DNA of 64,000 nucleotides from Clostridium sp. BJN0001. GTDB taxonomy: Bacteria; Bacillota; Clostridia; Clostridiales; Clostridiaceae. How positions within the stretch are numbered: position 1 is the first letter of the stretch; the number at the start of each line of letters is the position of its first letter. Under the pieces are notes generated by a model. That model saw only the letters and a program-made list of their open reading frames with translations, had not been told where the DNA came from and did not search any database. The position numbers and the translations under genes are program-made. Below, piece after piece: positions 1 through 7,546 of this stretch. Where the stretch lies: assembly GCF_022869825.1 (NCBI RefSeq), contig NZ_CP094971.1, positions 993,501-1,057,500 of the forward strand, in the 5' to 3' direction.

Positions 1-465
1 AAATCCTATGATAAATTTATTAAAGACATAGATTTTCACAAACTTACTTGTTCCTGCGGAAGGTCCGGGCAGCTTGTAAAGCATGGTTATTACAAGAGAA
101 CTGTTAAAAACAGTGATGGCAAGATATCTATAACAATTCTTAGAGCAAAGTGTACATGTTGCAATAAAACTCATGCTATATTTCCAGAGTGTATTGTACC
201 TTATTCTCAAATTCTTTTATGTGATCATATTTCAATTATTAATGCTTATAATTCCAAAGCTTCTTTTGAACCCATTATGATAGCTAATGAATTTATCGAT
301 GAAAGCAATATTTTTTATATAATAAAACAATATCTAGAGCATTGGAAGGAACGTATTACTTCATTTAAAATTTCATTAGATTTAAGTATTTCAAAGCAAT
401 GTTTAAAAAACTTTAAAAGACAATTTATGCAAATTAAATGCATCAATAATATTTTATTTTCGTAA
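1..465 (+). CDS. DUF6431-like zinc-ribbon protein of a transposition module (5' end outside window)
   Basis: The frame is open from base 1 to the stop at 465 (154 codons visible), so the start lies upstream of the window. The visible part opens with a cysteine-rich segment (CSCG near residue 18, then CTCC about 35 residues later) that looks like a zinc ribbon, followed by a basic helical C-terminus. I recall this arrangement as DUF6431, a family often found in front of DDE transposase plus ExeA-type ATPase genes, and that is the context here: the transposase starts 81 bp downstream on the same strand. Probable role is DNA binding in transposition; this is inferred from context. The family name is from memory and unverified. 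Confidence 0.6.
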   Translation, partial: KSYDKFIKDIDFHKLTCSCGRSGQLVKHGYYKRTVKNSDGKISITILRAKCTCCNKTHAIFPECIVPYSQILLCDHISIINAYNSKASFEPIMIANEFIDESNIFYIIKQYLEHWKERITSFKISLDLSISKQCLKNFKRQFMQIKCINNILFS

Positions 466-546
466 AACCACATAACTTAGTTTTACTGTTAATTTATGTA
501 GATATAAGCTTATATTGTAATAAAACAAAGGAGGCTTTTTCAAAAT

Positions 547-1791
547 ATGGACGAAAAAACTAGAAAAGAAATAGCACTTTTCAGGTACGGAATCTTGGCT
601 CCTCTGATAAGTGGTACTTATGATGAAAATAAAAGTGTTAAACAATTTTTCCGAGATGCCGCAGGCAAAGTATATCAGACTCCAGATGGTGAAGATACTA
701 AGGTAGCTGCTGCTACTCTTGAACGTTGGTATTACAATTACAAGAATAAGGGCTTTGAGGCACTCATACCTGTAAAACGATGCGACACTGGAAGAACACG
801 TAAATTAGATTCTGATATTACAGAACAGATTAAATATTTAAAACAAGAATATCCAAGAATCCCAGCAACACTTATCTATCAAAAGCTTATTAACAATGGA
901 ACTATTGTTAAAGGAGATATTTCACTTTCAACAATTAATAGGTATGTTAATGTTCTTAAGCTTGAGAATAAATATTCTAAAAATAAAGATATGAAAAGAT
1001 ATGAGCGTGCTCATATAAATGAAGTATGGTGTGGTGACAGCAGCGTTGGACCTTATTTGAAGGTAGATGGTAAAAAGAAACGCGTTTACATAATAGCACT
1101 TATTGATGATGCTTCAAGATACATAACAGGAATAGATGTATTTTTTAATGATAATTTTGTAAATCTTATGTCTGTTTTAAAATCTGCTGTTACACGATTC
1201 GGGAAACCTAAAATCTTAAACTTTGATAATGGTGCTTCATATAAGAACAAGCAAATGGAACTTTTAGCAGCTAGAATAGGTACAACTATTAGTTATTGTG
1301 CACCCTATACCCCACAATCAAAAGCTAAAATTGAAAGGTGGTTTCGTACATTAAAAGATCAATGGATGTCCCAGCTTAATATGAATGATTTTAATAATTT
1401 AGATGAACTTAGGATAAGCCTTATTTCATATGTTAATAGCTATAATCAGCATATACATTCTTCTCTAGATGGACTATCTCCACAGGACAGGTTTTTCAAG
1501 GAATCTCACATGATTAAAAGGCTTACAGATGAACAAATTGAAACTTCCTTTTTACTTGAATATGAAAGAAGAGTATCAGCCGATAACGTAGTTATGATAG
1601 ATGAAACAGAATATGAAGTTGATTATAGATACTCAAAACAAAGAATAACCCTAAGATATTCACCTGATTTAAGCAAAATTTATGTAGTTGATAAAAACAC
1701 TTCTGAACTTACAGAAATAAAGCTTTTAAATAAGCATGATAATTCTGTTATAAAAAGGGAAAAAATAAAACTTACTGGAGGTCAAGAATAA
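547..1791 (+). CDS. DDE transposase, IS481/Mu/TnsB-like (rve core)
   Basis: A 414-residue transposase. An N-terminal helix-turn-helix region (about residues 1-140) precedes an rve/RNase-H-like core in which the DDE triad is visible: D164 (WCGDSS), D227 (NFDNG) and E263 (KIERW), with 35 residues between the second D and the E. A beta-rich C-terminal domain follows, as in Mu/TnsB-type enzymes. The start has an AAAGGAGG ribosome site. The stop overlaps the ATG of the AAA ATPase gene, and a GGAGG for that gene lies inside this one, so the two are translationally coupled. The catalytic gene looks intact even though its ATPase partner is broken. Confidence 0.85.
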   Translation: MDEKTRKEIALFRYGILAPLISGTYDENKSVKQFFRDAAGKVYQTPDGEDTKVAAATLERWYYNYKNKGFEALIPVKRCDTGRTRKLDSDITEQIKYLKQEYPRIPATLIYQKLINNGTIVKGDISLSTINRYVNVLKLENKYSKNKDMKRYERAHINEVWCGDSSVGPYLKVDGKKKRVYIIALIDDASRYITGIDVFFNDNFVNLMSVLKSAVTRFGKPKILNFDNGASYKNKQMELLAARIGTTISYCAPYTPQSKAKIERWFRTLKDQWMSQLNMNDFNNLDELRISLISYVNSYNQHIHSSLDGLSPQDRFFKESHMIKRLTDEQIETSFLLEYERRVSADNVVMIDETEYEVDYRYSKQRITLRYSPDLSKIYVVDKNTSELTEIKLLNKHDNSVIKREKIKLTGGQE

Positions 1792-2464
1792 TGGATTATA
1801 TAAGTAGATATGGAATGGATTTTAATCCGTTTATAAAAAATTCTAAGGAAATAGTAGTAGAAACTTCTGACTATAAAGAAGTTATTTGTAGACTTAATTA
1901 TTTACTTAATAATAAAGGTTTCGGAATCCTGACCGGAGGTCCAGGGCGAGGTAAAACTACAATAATAAGAAACTGGTCTAATAGCCTTAATTCATCACTT
2001 TATAAAGTTATTTATAGTTCCCTTTCTACACTTACTGTTGCAGAATTTTATAAAAATATGGCTGCCCAGCTTGGACTAGAGCCAATGTGCAGAAAAATTG
2101 ATAATTTCAAAATTATCCAAAATGAAATAACTAGATATTCAGTTGAAAAACGTATAACTCCTGTAATAATTATTGATGAAGCTAATTATGTAAGTAATGG
2201 AATACTTAATGATTTAAAAATGCTTTTTAATTTTGACATGGATTCAAGAGATCGTGCAATAGTACTTCTTGTGGGGCTTCCTCAGTTAAATAATACCATG
2301 AGGCTAGTTGCTAATGAGCCTTTAAGACAACGTATAACAATGAATTATAATTTAGATAATCTCACAAAATCAGAAACTAAAGACTATATATTAGCAAAGC
2401 TTACTGGTGCTAAATGTAATACTGATATTTTTGATGATACCGCTCTTGAAGCAATTGCTAACGC

Positions 2465-2474
2465 TTCGAACGGA
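2465..2474. repeat. 10-bp target-site duplication, left copy
   Basis: TTCGAACGGA lies directly before the left inverted repeat of the IS4-family element and is repeated exactly at 4008-4017. Nine to twelve bp duplications are usual for IS4-family insertions. Confidence 0.93.
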
Positions 2475-4007
2475 CAATGTCGTCAACTTAGTAGATTAAG
2501 CTATGCAAAAATAAATTGAAAGAAATCATTTTTGATGTCTATTTTAATTTATCTTAAAAAATGGTACACTAAATAAATCCACTGGATAAAGTGAATTTTA
2601 AATATGTATTTATTTATATTTAATATTAAAAACAGGATTTAATATTATGATGGTGCTTTTTTCTTGGATGTTTGTTTTTGCGCTCACAAGATCGGTTGCA
2701 ACGTATTTGTGAGCGTATTTTTATAGCTTTTTCAAGTATTAATTCTAACAGCTTATTTCTTAATCTAGATTTAACTAATAAAGCTATAATTCGTTTGAAT
2801 ACCTGTCCCAAAATAAAATTCCTATTTGATTGATATATTGAATTTAAATCTTTATCCTTATTATCATTTGATATCGCAGCATCGGCATCTTTTTTTATAA
2901 GAGCTGCAATCATCGATAAATAAATAGAAACGTAAAAATCTTGCTTTATGGCAATTGGCTTAGTACCTGAAAATTCTTCGATTTTAAGACTGCATTTTAA
3001 TTCTTTATATTTAGATTCAACGCCCCATCTTAAGAAATAGAGTTCTTTGAATTTTAAAGGCGTAATAGTATCATCATAGATGTTAGTCACTAAAGTTTCT
3101 GTCACCTCATCTGACAGCTTAACTTTTACTACTCTTATTTTTTTTATTTCACCTTTAACTTTATATTTTAAAATAAAGTCAGGGGAATCTATTGATTGTG
3201 CAAGTTTAAAAGATGTTGATACTCGCATTAAAAATAGTAATTCCTTGGAATTTAAATAATCAAACATATCATATGAAGGATAGCCTCTATCAAAAATAAC
3301 AATGCTTTTTCGAGGACAGAATTTATCTCCTATTGACTCTATATGTTGTTTTGCAATATGTCTTTCACTTGTCTTATATTTAGTAATTCTAGCATCTACA
3401 ATAATGTCATTTAATACATCATATAAGGCTGACGCCGTCGCAATAGCAGTTCTTGTCTTATTTTGATTACTGCTTAATCCAAAATATTCACCACATTCTT
3501 TTGTATCTGGCACTTGTAGACTAGTTCCATCTACAGCTAGAATATTAAAACCATTCCAAGTGTTTAAATTTTTATTTATACTATAAAATTTATCAACAAA
3601 AAGTCTGCATAATTCATTAAAGGCTTCTGGTGATATATTTTGTCTTGCCTTAGAAAATGCTTGTTTTGTTATTGACGGAAATTTTAAACATTTATGATCT
3701 TCAATAAAATTATCAATTTCAGAAGAGATGGATTTTCGCAATGCGGAGCAAATAAAATGAACCGTATTTGAAAAGGATAGTTTTCTATTCCTTGAGAATG
3801 AGTTACCTAAGCTGTATGCTTCTTTGTACTCACTTGAAGTAATTAAATCGTTTGTTTCTTTTAAAATTAAAGATAATAATCTAGTATTTTTCATAATGTA
3901 AAACCTCGCTATAAATTTATTTCTCTATAGCGAGGCTGCAAAATTTTCCACTATTGTCAAGTGTTTTTTTTATTAAATTATCATTTTCTCTTAAGTTGAC
4001 GACATTG
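2475..4007 (-). mobile_element. Complete IS4-family insertion sequence
   Basis: A 1533-bp element bounded by perfect 16-bp terminal inverted repeats: CAATGTCGTCAACTTA at 2475-2490 and its complement at 3992-4007. It is flanked by identical 10-bp duplications and carries one intact transposase gene on the minus strand. Perfect ends, exact duplications and an intact transposase point to a recent insertion. It lies inside the AAA ATPase gene of an older transposition module. Confidence 0.93.
2626..3894 (-). CDS. IS4-family transposase
   Basis: A 422-residue transposase. The catalytic residues of the IS4 group are readable: D122 in AVDGTS, D202 in IFDRGYP, and the YREK signature Y286-(2)-R289-(3)-E293-(6)-K300 in YFLRWGVESKYKELK. 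This matches the family spacing exactly. The C-terminus is strongly basic (KNKHPRKKHHH), consistent with end binding. The gene fills most of the element and no frameshift or internal stop is seen, so it may be functional. It is oriented opposite to the interrupted ATPase gene. Confidence 0.93.
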   Translation of the reverse strand: MKNTRLLSLILKETNDLITSSEYKEAYSLGNSFSRNRKLSFSNTVHFICSALRKSISSEIDNFIEDHKCLKFPSITKQAFSKARQNISPEAFNELCRLFVDKFYSINKNLNTWNGFNILAVDGTSLQVPDTKECGEYFGLSSNQNKTRTAIATASALYDVLNDIIVDARITKYKTSERHIAKQHIESIGDKFCPRKSIVIFDRGYPSYDMFDYLNSKELLFLMRVSTSFKLAQSIDSPDFILKYKVKGEIKKIRVVKVKLSDEVTETLVTNIYDDTITPLKFKELYFLRWGVESKYKELKCSLKIEEFSGTKPIAIKQDFYVSIYLSMIAALIKKDADAAISNDNKDKDLNSIYQSNRNFILGQVFKRIIALLVKSRLRNKLLELILEKAIKIRSQIRCNRSCERKNKHPRKKHHHNIKSCF

Positions 4008-4017
4008 TTCGAACGGA
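4008..4017. repeat. 10-bp target-site duplication, right copy
   Basis: Second copy of TTCGAACGGA, immediately after the right inverted repeat. The interrupted ATPase frame resumes at 4018. Confidence 0.93.
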
Positions 4018-4146
4018 GTTCCTAGAATTGTTAATAAAATCTGTGATTCTAGCCTTATGATAGGCAATACAAAAAATATGAATACAATTGATAGTGACAT
4101 AATAATGCTTGCTGTTAATGAAACTGAACTTGGATAAAAGTAAAAT

Positions 4147-4181
4147 CTGCAAATATCAATAAGGTATTTGTGGATTTTTTT
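4147..4181 (+). terminator. Intrinsic terminator after the transposition module
   Basis: An 11-bp stem with three G-U pairs (CTGCAAATATC / GGTATTTGTGG, 5-nt loop) is followed by a run of seven T. It starts 10 bp after the restored stop of the ATPase gene, so it probably ended the original three-gene transcript. Confidence 0.6.
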
Positions 4182-4281
4182 GTAATATTCAGAATATTTA
4201 TCATCATAAACCGTAACGAAGTAGCCTCATTTTCATTGAAGATTTTGAAGAATATATTCATTTTTAGCATCAAATAAAGTT

Positions 4282-5088
4282 ATGATATTAGCATCAAATA
4301 ATTTGACGTTCAATAATTTATACAGTTTAAATTTGGAAAATGAGTATTGTAATAAATTTAATATTAGTGAAATTAATAAATTATTATATGGTTATGATAA
4401 AAAATGCGAAGAACTTCTTATAAATATATTTGAAATTGTTCTTATTAATTCAATAGGAAGGATAATATGTCAGAAGGATTTAAAGAGTCTTAATATTAAT
4501 AAATTAGACAGGCTTTATATAAAAAATAAATTAGAGAAATTATCTTTAGAAGAATTAGAAGAAGAATTGGTAATAGATGCAAAAATATGCTGTGAAAGTT
4601 TAGAAATTAAAAATGAAGATTTAAAAGGTTATATTAAAAAAGCTTTATCGCCTTTGGCTTTACTTATAAATGAAAGGGTAAAGATAGACAAGTTAGATAA
4701 AGTGTTTATATCTTTTGATAGTGATAATAATGAGAGTGTTAAATATGTTGATAGCAGAAAAATGTCAAATTCACAATTTAAAAAGTTGAGTGAGGAAATT
4801 AGAGGGTGTTCTTGTGCAGAAGATAAAATTAAATTGATAAAAGATAATATTAAAAGTTTAGAAGATTTATTTGATATGTTAAATGCAGATTGCTTATTTA
4901 ACGAAGAATATAATATTTATTTTAAAAGTTTATCAAAAATGGAAATAGTACTCTTATCAAAGTATATGGAAGAAAATTATAGTGAAAAAGAGCTAAAGAC
5001 ATTATTTAATGACTATATGTTGAGCCTTAGCAAAGAAGAACAGATTGAAATAAATAAACTTAAAGAAAAAATTACTGATATTTGTTGA
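4282..5088 (+). CDS. DUF6179-like protein, possibly N-terminally truncated
   Basis: A 268-residue, lysine/glutamate/leucine-rich, probably all-helical soluble protein without membrane segments. The stretch FNISEINKLLYGYDKKCEELLINIFEIVL resembles, as I recall it, the C-terminal half of clostridial DUF6179 proteins, which are clearly longer; this is unverified. The ATG has no good ribosome site, and the same frame is open about 33 bp further upstream, into sequence next to the transposition module. The 5' end may therefore have been lost when that module arrived. The first codons lie in a small repeat (see findings). Function unknown. Confidence 0.5.
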   Translation: MILASNNLTFNNLYSLNLENEYCNKFNISEINKLLYGYDKKCEELLINIFEIVLINSIGRIICQKDLKSLNINKLDRLYIKNKLEKLSLEELEEELVIDAKICCESLEIKNEDLKGYIKKALSPLALLINERVKIDKLDKVFISFDSDNNESVKYVDSRKMSNSQFKKLSEEIRGCSCAEDKIKLIKDNIKSLEDLFDMLNADCLFNEEYNIYFKSLSKMEIVLLSKYMEENYSEKELKTLFNDYMLSLSKEEQIEINKLKEKITDIC

Positions 5089-5110
5089 CATAATGATTAT
5101 ATGGATGTAA

Positions 5111-5144
5111 TATGAAGTTAGTTTCACATGAAGCTAACTTCATA
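5111..5144. promoter_or_regulatory. Palindromic operator candidate upstream of the XRE regulator
   Basis: Perfect 11-bp arms TATGAAGTTAG (5111-5121) and CTAACTTCATA (5134-5144) flank a centre that is itself nearly symmetric. It lies just upstream of the ribosome site of the XRE gene at 5164, the usual place for an autoregulatory operator. Confidence 0.55.
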
Positions 5145-5163
5145 TTATTTTGGAGGTGTTTAT

Positions 5164-5382
5164 TTGAAAAATAGAGTGAAAGAATTAAGAAAGAAAGCAA
5201 ATATGACACAACAGCAGCTTGCAGATTTAGTTTTTGTTTCTTCAAGAACAATTATTTCGCTTGAAAAAGGTCAATATAATCCATCAATTATGCTTGCATA
5301 TAAAATAGCTTGTGTTTTTAATACAAGTATTGAAAATTTATATTGTTTAAAGGAGAATTTAGAAAATGAAAAAGATATATAA
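5164..5382 (+). CDS. Small XRE-family transcriptional regulator (YozG/YgzD type)
   Basis: A 72-residue single-domain helix-turn-helix protein (KNRVKELRKKANMTQQQLADLV then SRTIISLEKGQYNPS) of the short Cro/XRE class. I place the start at TTG 5164 because GGAGGTG sits at 5152-5158, 5 bp upstream. The in-frame ATG at 5128 lies inside the palindrome and has no ribosome site. Regulators of this class commonly sit in front of a small membrane protein, and here such a gene overlaps its end by 17 bp. The perfect palindrome just upstream suggests autoregulation. Confidence 0.85.
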   Translation: MKNRVKELRKKANMTQQQLADLVFVSSRTIISLEKGQYNPSIMLAYKIACVFNTSIENLYCLKENLENEKDI

Positions 5383-5611
5383 TAAGAAGAAATTTTTTAG
5401 CGGAATAGTATTTTTAATATTAGCTGTAGTAACTTTTTTTGCAATGAGTATACCATCTATTGATAAAAGCGCTTTTAGAAGTATGGAATCAGTAGTAATT
5501 GGTATACTTTGCTTTTTATTTGGAATAACAGAAGTATATAGGAGTTTAAATAAGAAATGTACAAAAGAAGATAGACAAAATGATGATGAAAGAGAAAAAT
5601 TAATTATTTAG
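5366..5611 (+). CDS. Small two-TM membrane protein paired with the XRE regulator
   Basis: An 81-residue protein with two hydrophobic segments, about residues 10-28 (FFSGIVFLILAVVTFFAM) and 41-58 (SVVIGILCFLFGITEVYR), and a charged C-terminal tail. Its ATG lies inside the end of the XRE gene and is preceded by AGGAG at 5351-5355, so the two genes are co-translated. I do not recognise the family. XRE/membrane-protein pairs of this kind are frequent in clostridia, and the membrane protein is assumed to be the regulated product. Location: cytoplasmic membrane. Confidence 0.7.
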   Translation: MKKIYNKKKFFSGIVFLILAVVTFFAMSIPSIDKSAFRSMESVVIGILCFLFGITEVYRSLNKKCTKEDRQNDDEREKLII

Positions 5612-5633
5612 ATAAGGAAGGTAGGTGAAAATT

Positions 5634-5822
5634 ATGGATAGAGAAAAATTATTATCTATGGATCCATATATGTTATTAAGTCTTGTTAATATGAAATTAA
5701 GAGATGAGTTTATTAATTTAAAGGATTTATGTTCGTACTATGGAATAAAGAATGAAGATCTTAAAGAAAAGCTAAAAAAAGTAGATTATGAATATAACGA
5801 AAAAAATAATCAATTCGTATAA
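5634..5822 (+). CDS. DUF4250 domain protein
   Basis: A 62-residue protein matching the pattern I know as DUF4250: a DPYMLLSLVNMKLRDEF core, a short helix-turn-helix-like middle (LCSYYGIKNEDLKEKL) and an ending of the form Y-x-Y-N-x-x-x-N-Q-F. ATG 5634 is preferred over the in-frame GTG at 5625 because the AAGGTAGG at 5618-5625 is then correctly spaced. It follows the membrane gene by 22 bp and may be in the same transcript. Function of the family is unknown; small size and predicted helical make-up suggest a nucleic-acid or protein-binding role. Confidence 0.75.
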   Translation: MDREKLLSMDPYMLLSLVNMKLRDEFINLKDLCSYYGIKNEDLKEKLKKVDYEYNEKNNQFV

Positions 5823-5855
5823 GTGAATAATTTATTGATATGGGGGTATGAGTTT

Positions 5856-5939
5856 ATGCAGCGATATTTAATACATGATTTAGAACCCAAAAATATTAAA
5901 AAATATTTAAGACAAGTTAAGGATATTACAGTGTTGTGA
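5856..5939 (+). pseudogene. 5' remnant of a flavodoxin/NAD(P)H-oxidoreductase-like gene cut by the IS3 element
   Basis: After a GGGGG ribosome site, an ATG opens the frame MQRYLIHDLEPKNIKKYLRQ, which resembles the first strand of clostridial flavodoxin-fold NAD(P)H-dependent oxidoreductases (typically starting M-x-YLIHDL). After about 25 codons it runs into the left end of the IS3-family element and stops at 5939. Joining the DNA beyond the element at the repeated ACAGTG continues the frame only to a stop near 7219, so the gene was probably already decayed, or lost its 3' part, before or during the insertion. The family guess rests on a short match. Confidence 0.4.
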
Positions 5940-6004
5940 TAAAGTAAAGTTGTAACATGAGTACCTAATAAATTATAATTTTATTAGGAAAAGGGGAATA
6001 GATT

Positions 6005-6286
6005 ATGGTACAACATTTTGAGGAAGAAGTAAAAAGAAAAATAGTAGCTCTTCATGTTGAAGGAAGAACAATTAAAAGTTTAGTTGATGAATATAAAGTA
6101 TCAAAGGCTAGTATTTCAAATTGGGTTAAGCAATACCGCAGCGAATGCCAGACAAACCAGGATTTAAAAAGCGAATATGATTATCTTACTGAAAATAAGA
6201 AGCTTAAGAAACAGCTTCAGGAAATGCAGAAGGAAAATGATTTCTTAAAAAAAGCAGCGGCATTCTTTGCAAAGGAAATCGATTGA
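6005..6286 (+). CDS. IS3-family OrfA (HTH protein)
   Basis: A 93-residue protein with the InsE/OrfA helix-turn-helix (EVKRKIVALHVEGRTIKSLVDEYKVSKASISNWVKQY) followed by a leucine-zipper-like coiled coil (LKKQLQEMQKENDFLKKAAAFF) that mediates multimerisation. Its stop TGA at 6284-6286 overlaps the ATG of orfB. Within its last 15 codons is a run of seven A followed by G, where the ribosome can slip back one base to make the OrfAB fusion transposase. OrfA binds the element ends and represses transposition in this family. Confidence 0.92.
   Translation: MVQHFEEEVKRKIVALHVEGRTIKSLVDEYKVSKASISNWVKQYRSECQTNQDLKSEYDYLTENKKLKKQLQEMQKENDFLKKAAAFFAKEID
6247..6254 (+). other. Programmed -1 frameshift site between IS3 orfA and orfB
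   Basis: AAAAAAAG is the classic slippery heptamer of IS3-family elements. The orfB frame is the -1 frame relative to orfA and is open from this site through to the OrfB coding region, so a fusion can be made. Confidence 0.8.
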
Positions 6287-7176
6287 TGGTTTATCGATTT
6301 ATTGATGATAATAAACAGCACTTCGGTGTACGATGGCTGCTTAGACGATTTAGTATCTATCCTAATGCATATTATAACTACAAAAAAGCAAGAAAACAGG
6401 CTTATAATGATAAGAAGAAGTCTATATATTCTACAATAGAAGAAATCTATCATGAAAATAATGGTGTATTAGGCTATAGAAATATGAAAATATTCTTAGA
6501 ACGTAAGCATATATATTTAAGCTGCCAGATTGTCCATAAATACATGAATACTGACTTGAAGATATATTCTATAGTTCGTAAAAAGAAGCCTTCTTACAGA
6601 CATGGAAAAGCGTACAAGAAATTTCCTAATTTGTTGAATCAAGATTTCGCAGCTGCAAAAATTAATGAAAAATGGTGCACTGATTTCACATATATTACAC
6701 TTGCTAATGGTCAAAAAAGATATAACTGTTCAATCGTAGATCTGCATGACCGCTCAGTTGTTGCATCACTTAATGGTAAAGAAATCACGTCTGATTTGGC
6801 TATAAAAACAGTAAAAAAGGCATTCGCCGCGCAGCATATTACTAATAATGGTAATATATTACTTCATAGTGATCAAGGTACTCAATTCACGTCAAAGGAG
6901 TTTGTTAATTTCTGCAAAGGTAACGGTATAACGCAAAGTATGAGTAAGGCTGGTTATCCCTATGATAATGCACCTATGGAACGATATTTCAACACTCTTA
7001 AGAATGAATTGATAAATCTAAAATATTATCATAATGATAAAGAGCTTAATTCAGATATCGATAACTTTGCATACGTCTGGTACAACCACTTACGTCCACA
7101 TACATTTAATAATGGTCTAACGCCATTTGAAGCAAGATATAAAAAAATTAGGTCAAAGTGTTACAAAAACACTTGA
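6286..7176 (+). CDS. IS3-family OrfB (DDE transposase)
   Basis: A 296-residue catalytic subunit with an N-terminal HTH_21 segment (NNGVLGYRNMKIFL) and an rve integrase core. Counting from the slightly longer frame that opens one codon earlier, the triad is D134 (WCTDFTYI), D197 (LHSDQGTQF) and E233 (NAPMERYFNTLKNE), with 35 residues between the second D and the E. The ATG at 6286 overlaps the orfA stop; the functional transposase is probably the frameshifted OrfAB. No internal stop is seen, so the element may still be active. The C-terminus has the usual YNHLRPH motif. Confidence 0.93.
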   Translation: MVYRFIDDNKQHFGVRWLLRRFSIYPNAYYNYKKARKQAYNDKKKSIYSTIEEIYHENNGVLGYRNMKIFLERKHIYLSCQIVHKYMNTDLKIYSIVRKKKPSYRHGKAYKKFPNLLNQDFAAAKINEKWCTDFTYITLANGQKRYNCSIVDLHDRSVVASLNGKEITSDLAIKTVKKAFAAQHITNNGNILLHSDQGTQFTSKEFVNFCKGNGITQSMSKAGYPYDNAPMERYFNTLKNELINLKYYHNDKELNSDIDNFAYVWYNHLRPHTFNNGLTPFEARYKKIRSKCYKNT

Positions 7177-7257
7177 CCACAACAGTGAAAATAAAAAATT
7201 ATGGTGTAAAAATGGTGTAAAATCAAGATAAGTATTTAAAACTAGGTCGGGAAAACA

Positions 7258-7298
7258 TAAAAAAATACCAGTACTTAAAACTCTTTAAGCACTGGTAT
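7258..7298 (-). terminator. Intrinsic terminator of the tRNA-Glu transcript
   Basis: On the minus strand a long stem (ATACCAGTGCTTAAA against TTTTAAGTACTGGTAT, with one mismatch) is followed by a T run; on the plus strand this reads as A7 at 7258-7264 and a hairpin at 7265-7298. It lies 8 bp beyond the tRNA 3' end. Confidence 0.85.
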
Positions 7299-7306
7299 CA
7301 CTCAAA

Positions 7307-7381
7307 TGGTGACCCATACGGGACTCGAACCCATGATTTCACCGTGAGAGGGTGACGTCTTAACCACTTGACCAATGGGCC
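7307..7381 (-). tRNA. tRNA-Glu (anticodon CTC)
   Basis: A complete 75-nt cloverleaf on the minus strand with encoded CCA. Acceptor GGCCCAT pairs with ATGGGTC, the D arm is GTC/GAC, the anticodon arm is TCACC-CTCTCAC-GGTGA with anticodon CTC, and the T arm is ATGGG-TTCGAGT-CCCGT. The body closely matches the usual Firmicute tRNA-Glu(TTC) apart from the wobble base. It reads GAG codons, which are a minority in this AT-rich genome. It stands alone next to the left mobile-element patch, so it may mark an integration hotspot. Confidence 0.95.
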
Positions 7382-7470
7382 ATAACAATGTTTATTATAA
7401 GACCATTTAGTTTTTTTGTCAACAAAAAAATTAAAAAAGAATAATTTGTAACATCATATTACCTAAAATG

Positions 7471-7499
7471 TTTAAATTAAGGGTATGTTGTATTATAAT
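7471..7499 (+). promoter_or_regulatory. Possible SigA promoter of the cobalamin operon
   Basis: TATAAT at 7494-7499 lies 17 bp after a weak -35 candidate TTTAAA at 7471-7476, giving a leader of only about 40 bases before cbiK. The leader is too short for a cobalamin riboswitch and no B12 box is seen. Confidence 0.45.
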
Positions 7500-7546
7500 T
7501 TAGAAAGAATGATTTTTAAAAATAAATATATAGGCAGGAGCAAATT

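Larger units (their letters stand above)
1791..4137 (+). pseudogene. ExeA/TnsC-type AAA ATPase, split by an IS4-family insertion
   Basis: The first 228 codons (1791-2474) carry Walker A GGPGRGKTT (about residue 48), Walker B VIIIDEAN and a typical ExeA/TnsC/MuB-like fold. At 2474 the gene is cut by a 1533-bp insertion. The rest resumes at 4018 with VPRIVNKICDSSLM and ends at the TAA at 4135-4137. Dropping the element and one copy of the 10-bp target duplication restores an unbroken frame of 267 residues, the usual size for this family. As it stands, the frame runs into the insertion and stops at 2519 after a foreign tail. This ATPase normally activates the adjacent DDE transposase and chooses targets, so the host module is probably immobile. 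Confidence 0.9.
5932..7184 (+). mobile_element. IS3-family insertion sequence
   Basis: An element of about 1.25 kb with imperfect terminal inverted repeats: TGTTGTGATAAAGT at 5932 against TGTTGTGGTCAAGT read inward from 7184, with TTGTAACA conserved further in. It carries orfA and orfB in the usual overlapping arrangement. ACAGTG occurs at both ends (5928-5933 and 7182-7187), so a short target duplication is present, but it overlaps the inverted-repeat tips and the exact ends are uncertain by a few bases. Both reading frames are intact. Confidence 0.88.

Noticed and set aside
7386..7546. Possible cobalamin riboswitch before cbiK
   Set aside because: The gap is only 160 bp, already carries the tRNA promoter side, and no B12-box sequence (GCCACTG-like) or the paired elements can be seen on the plus strand.
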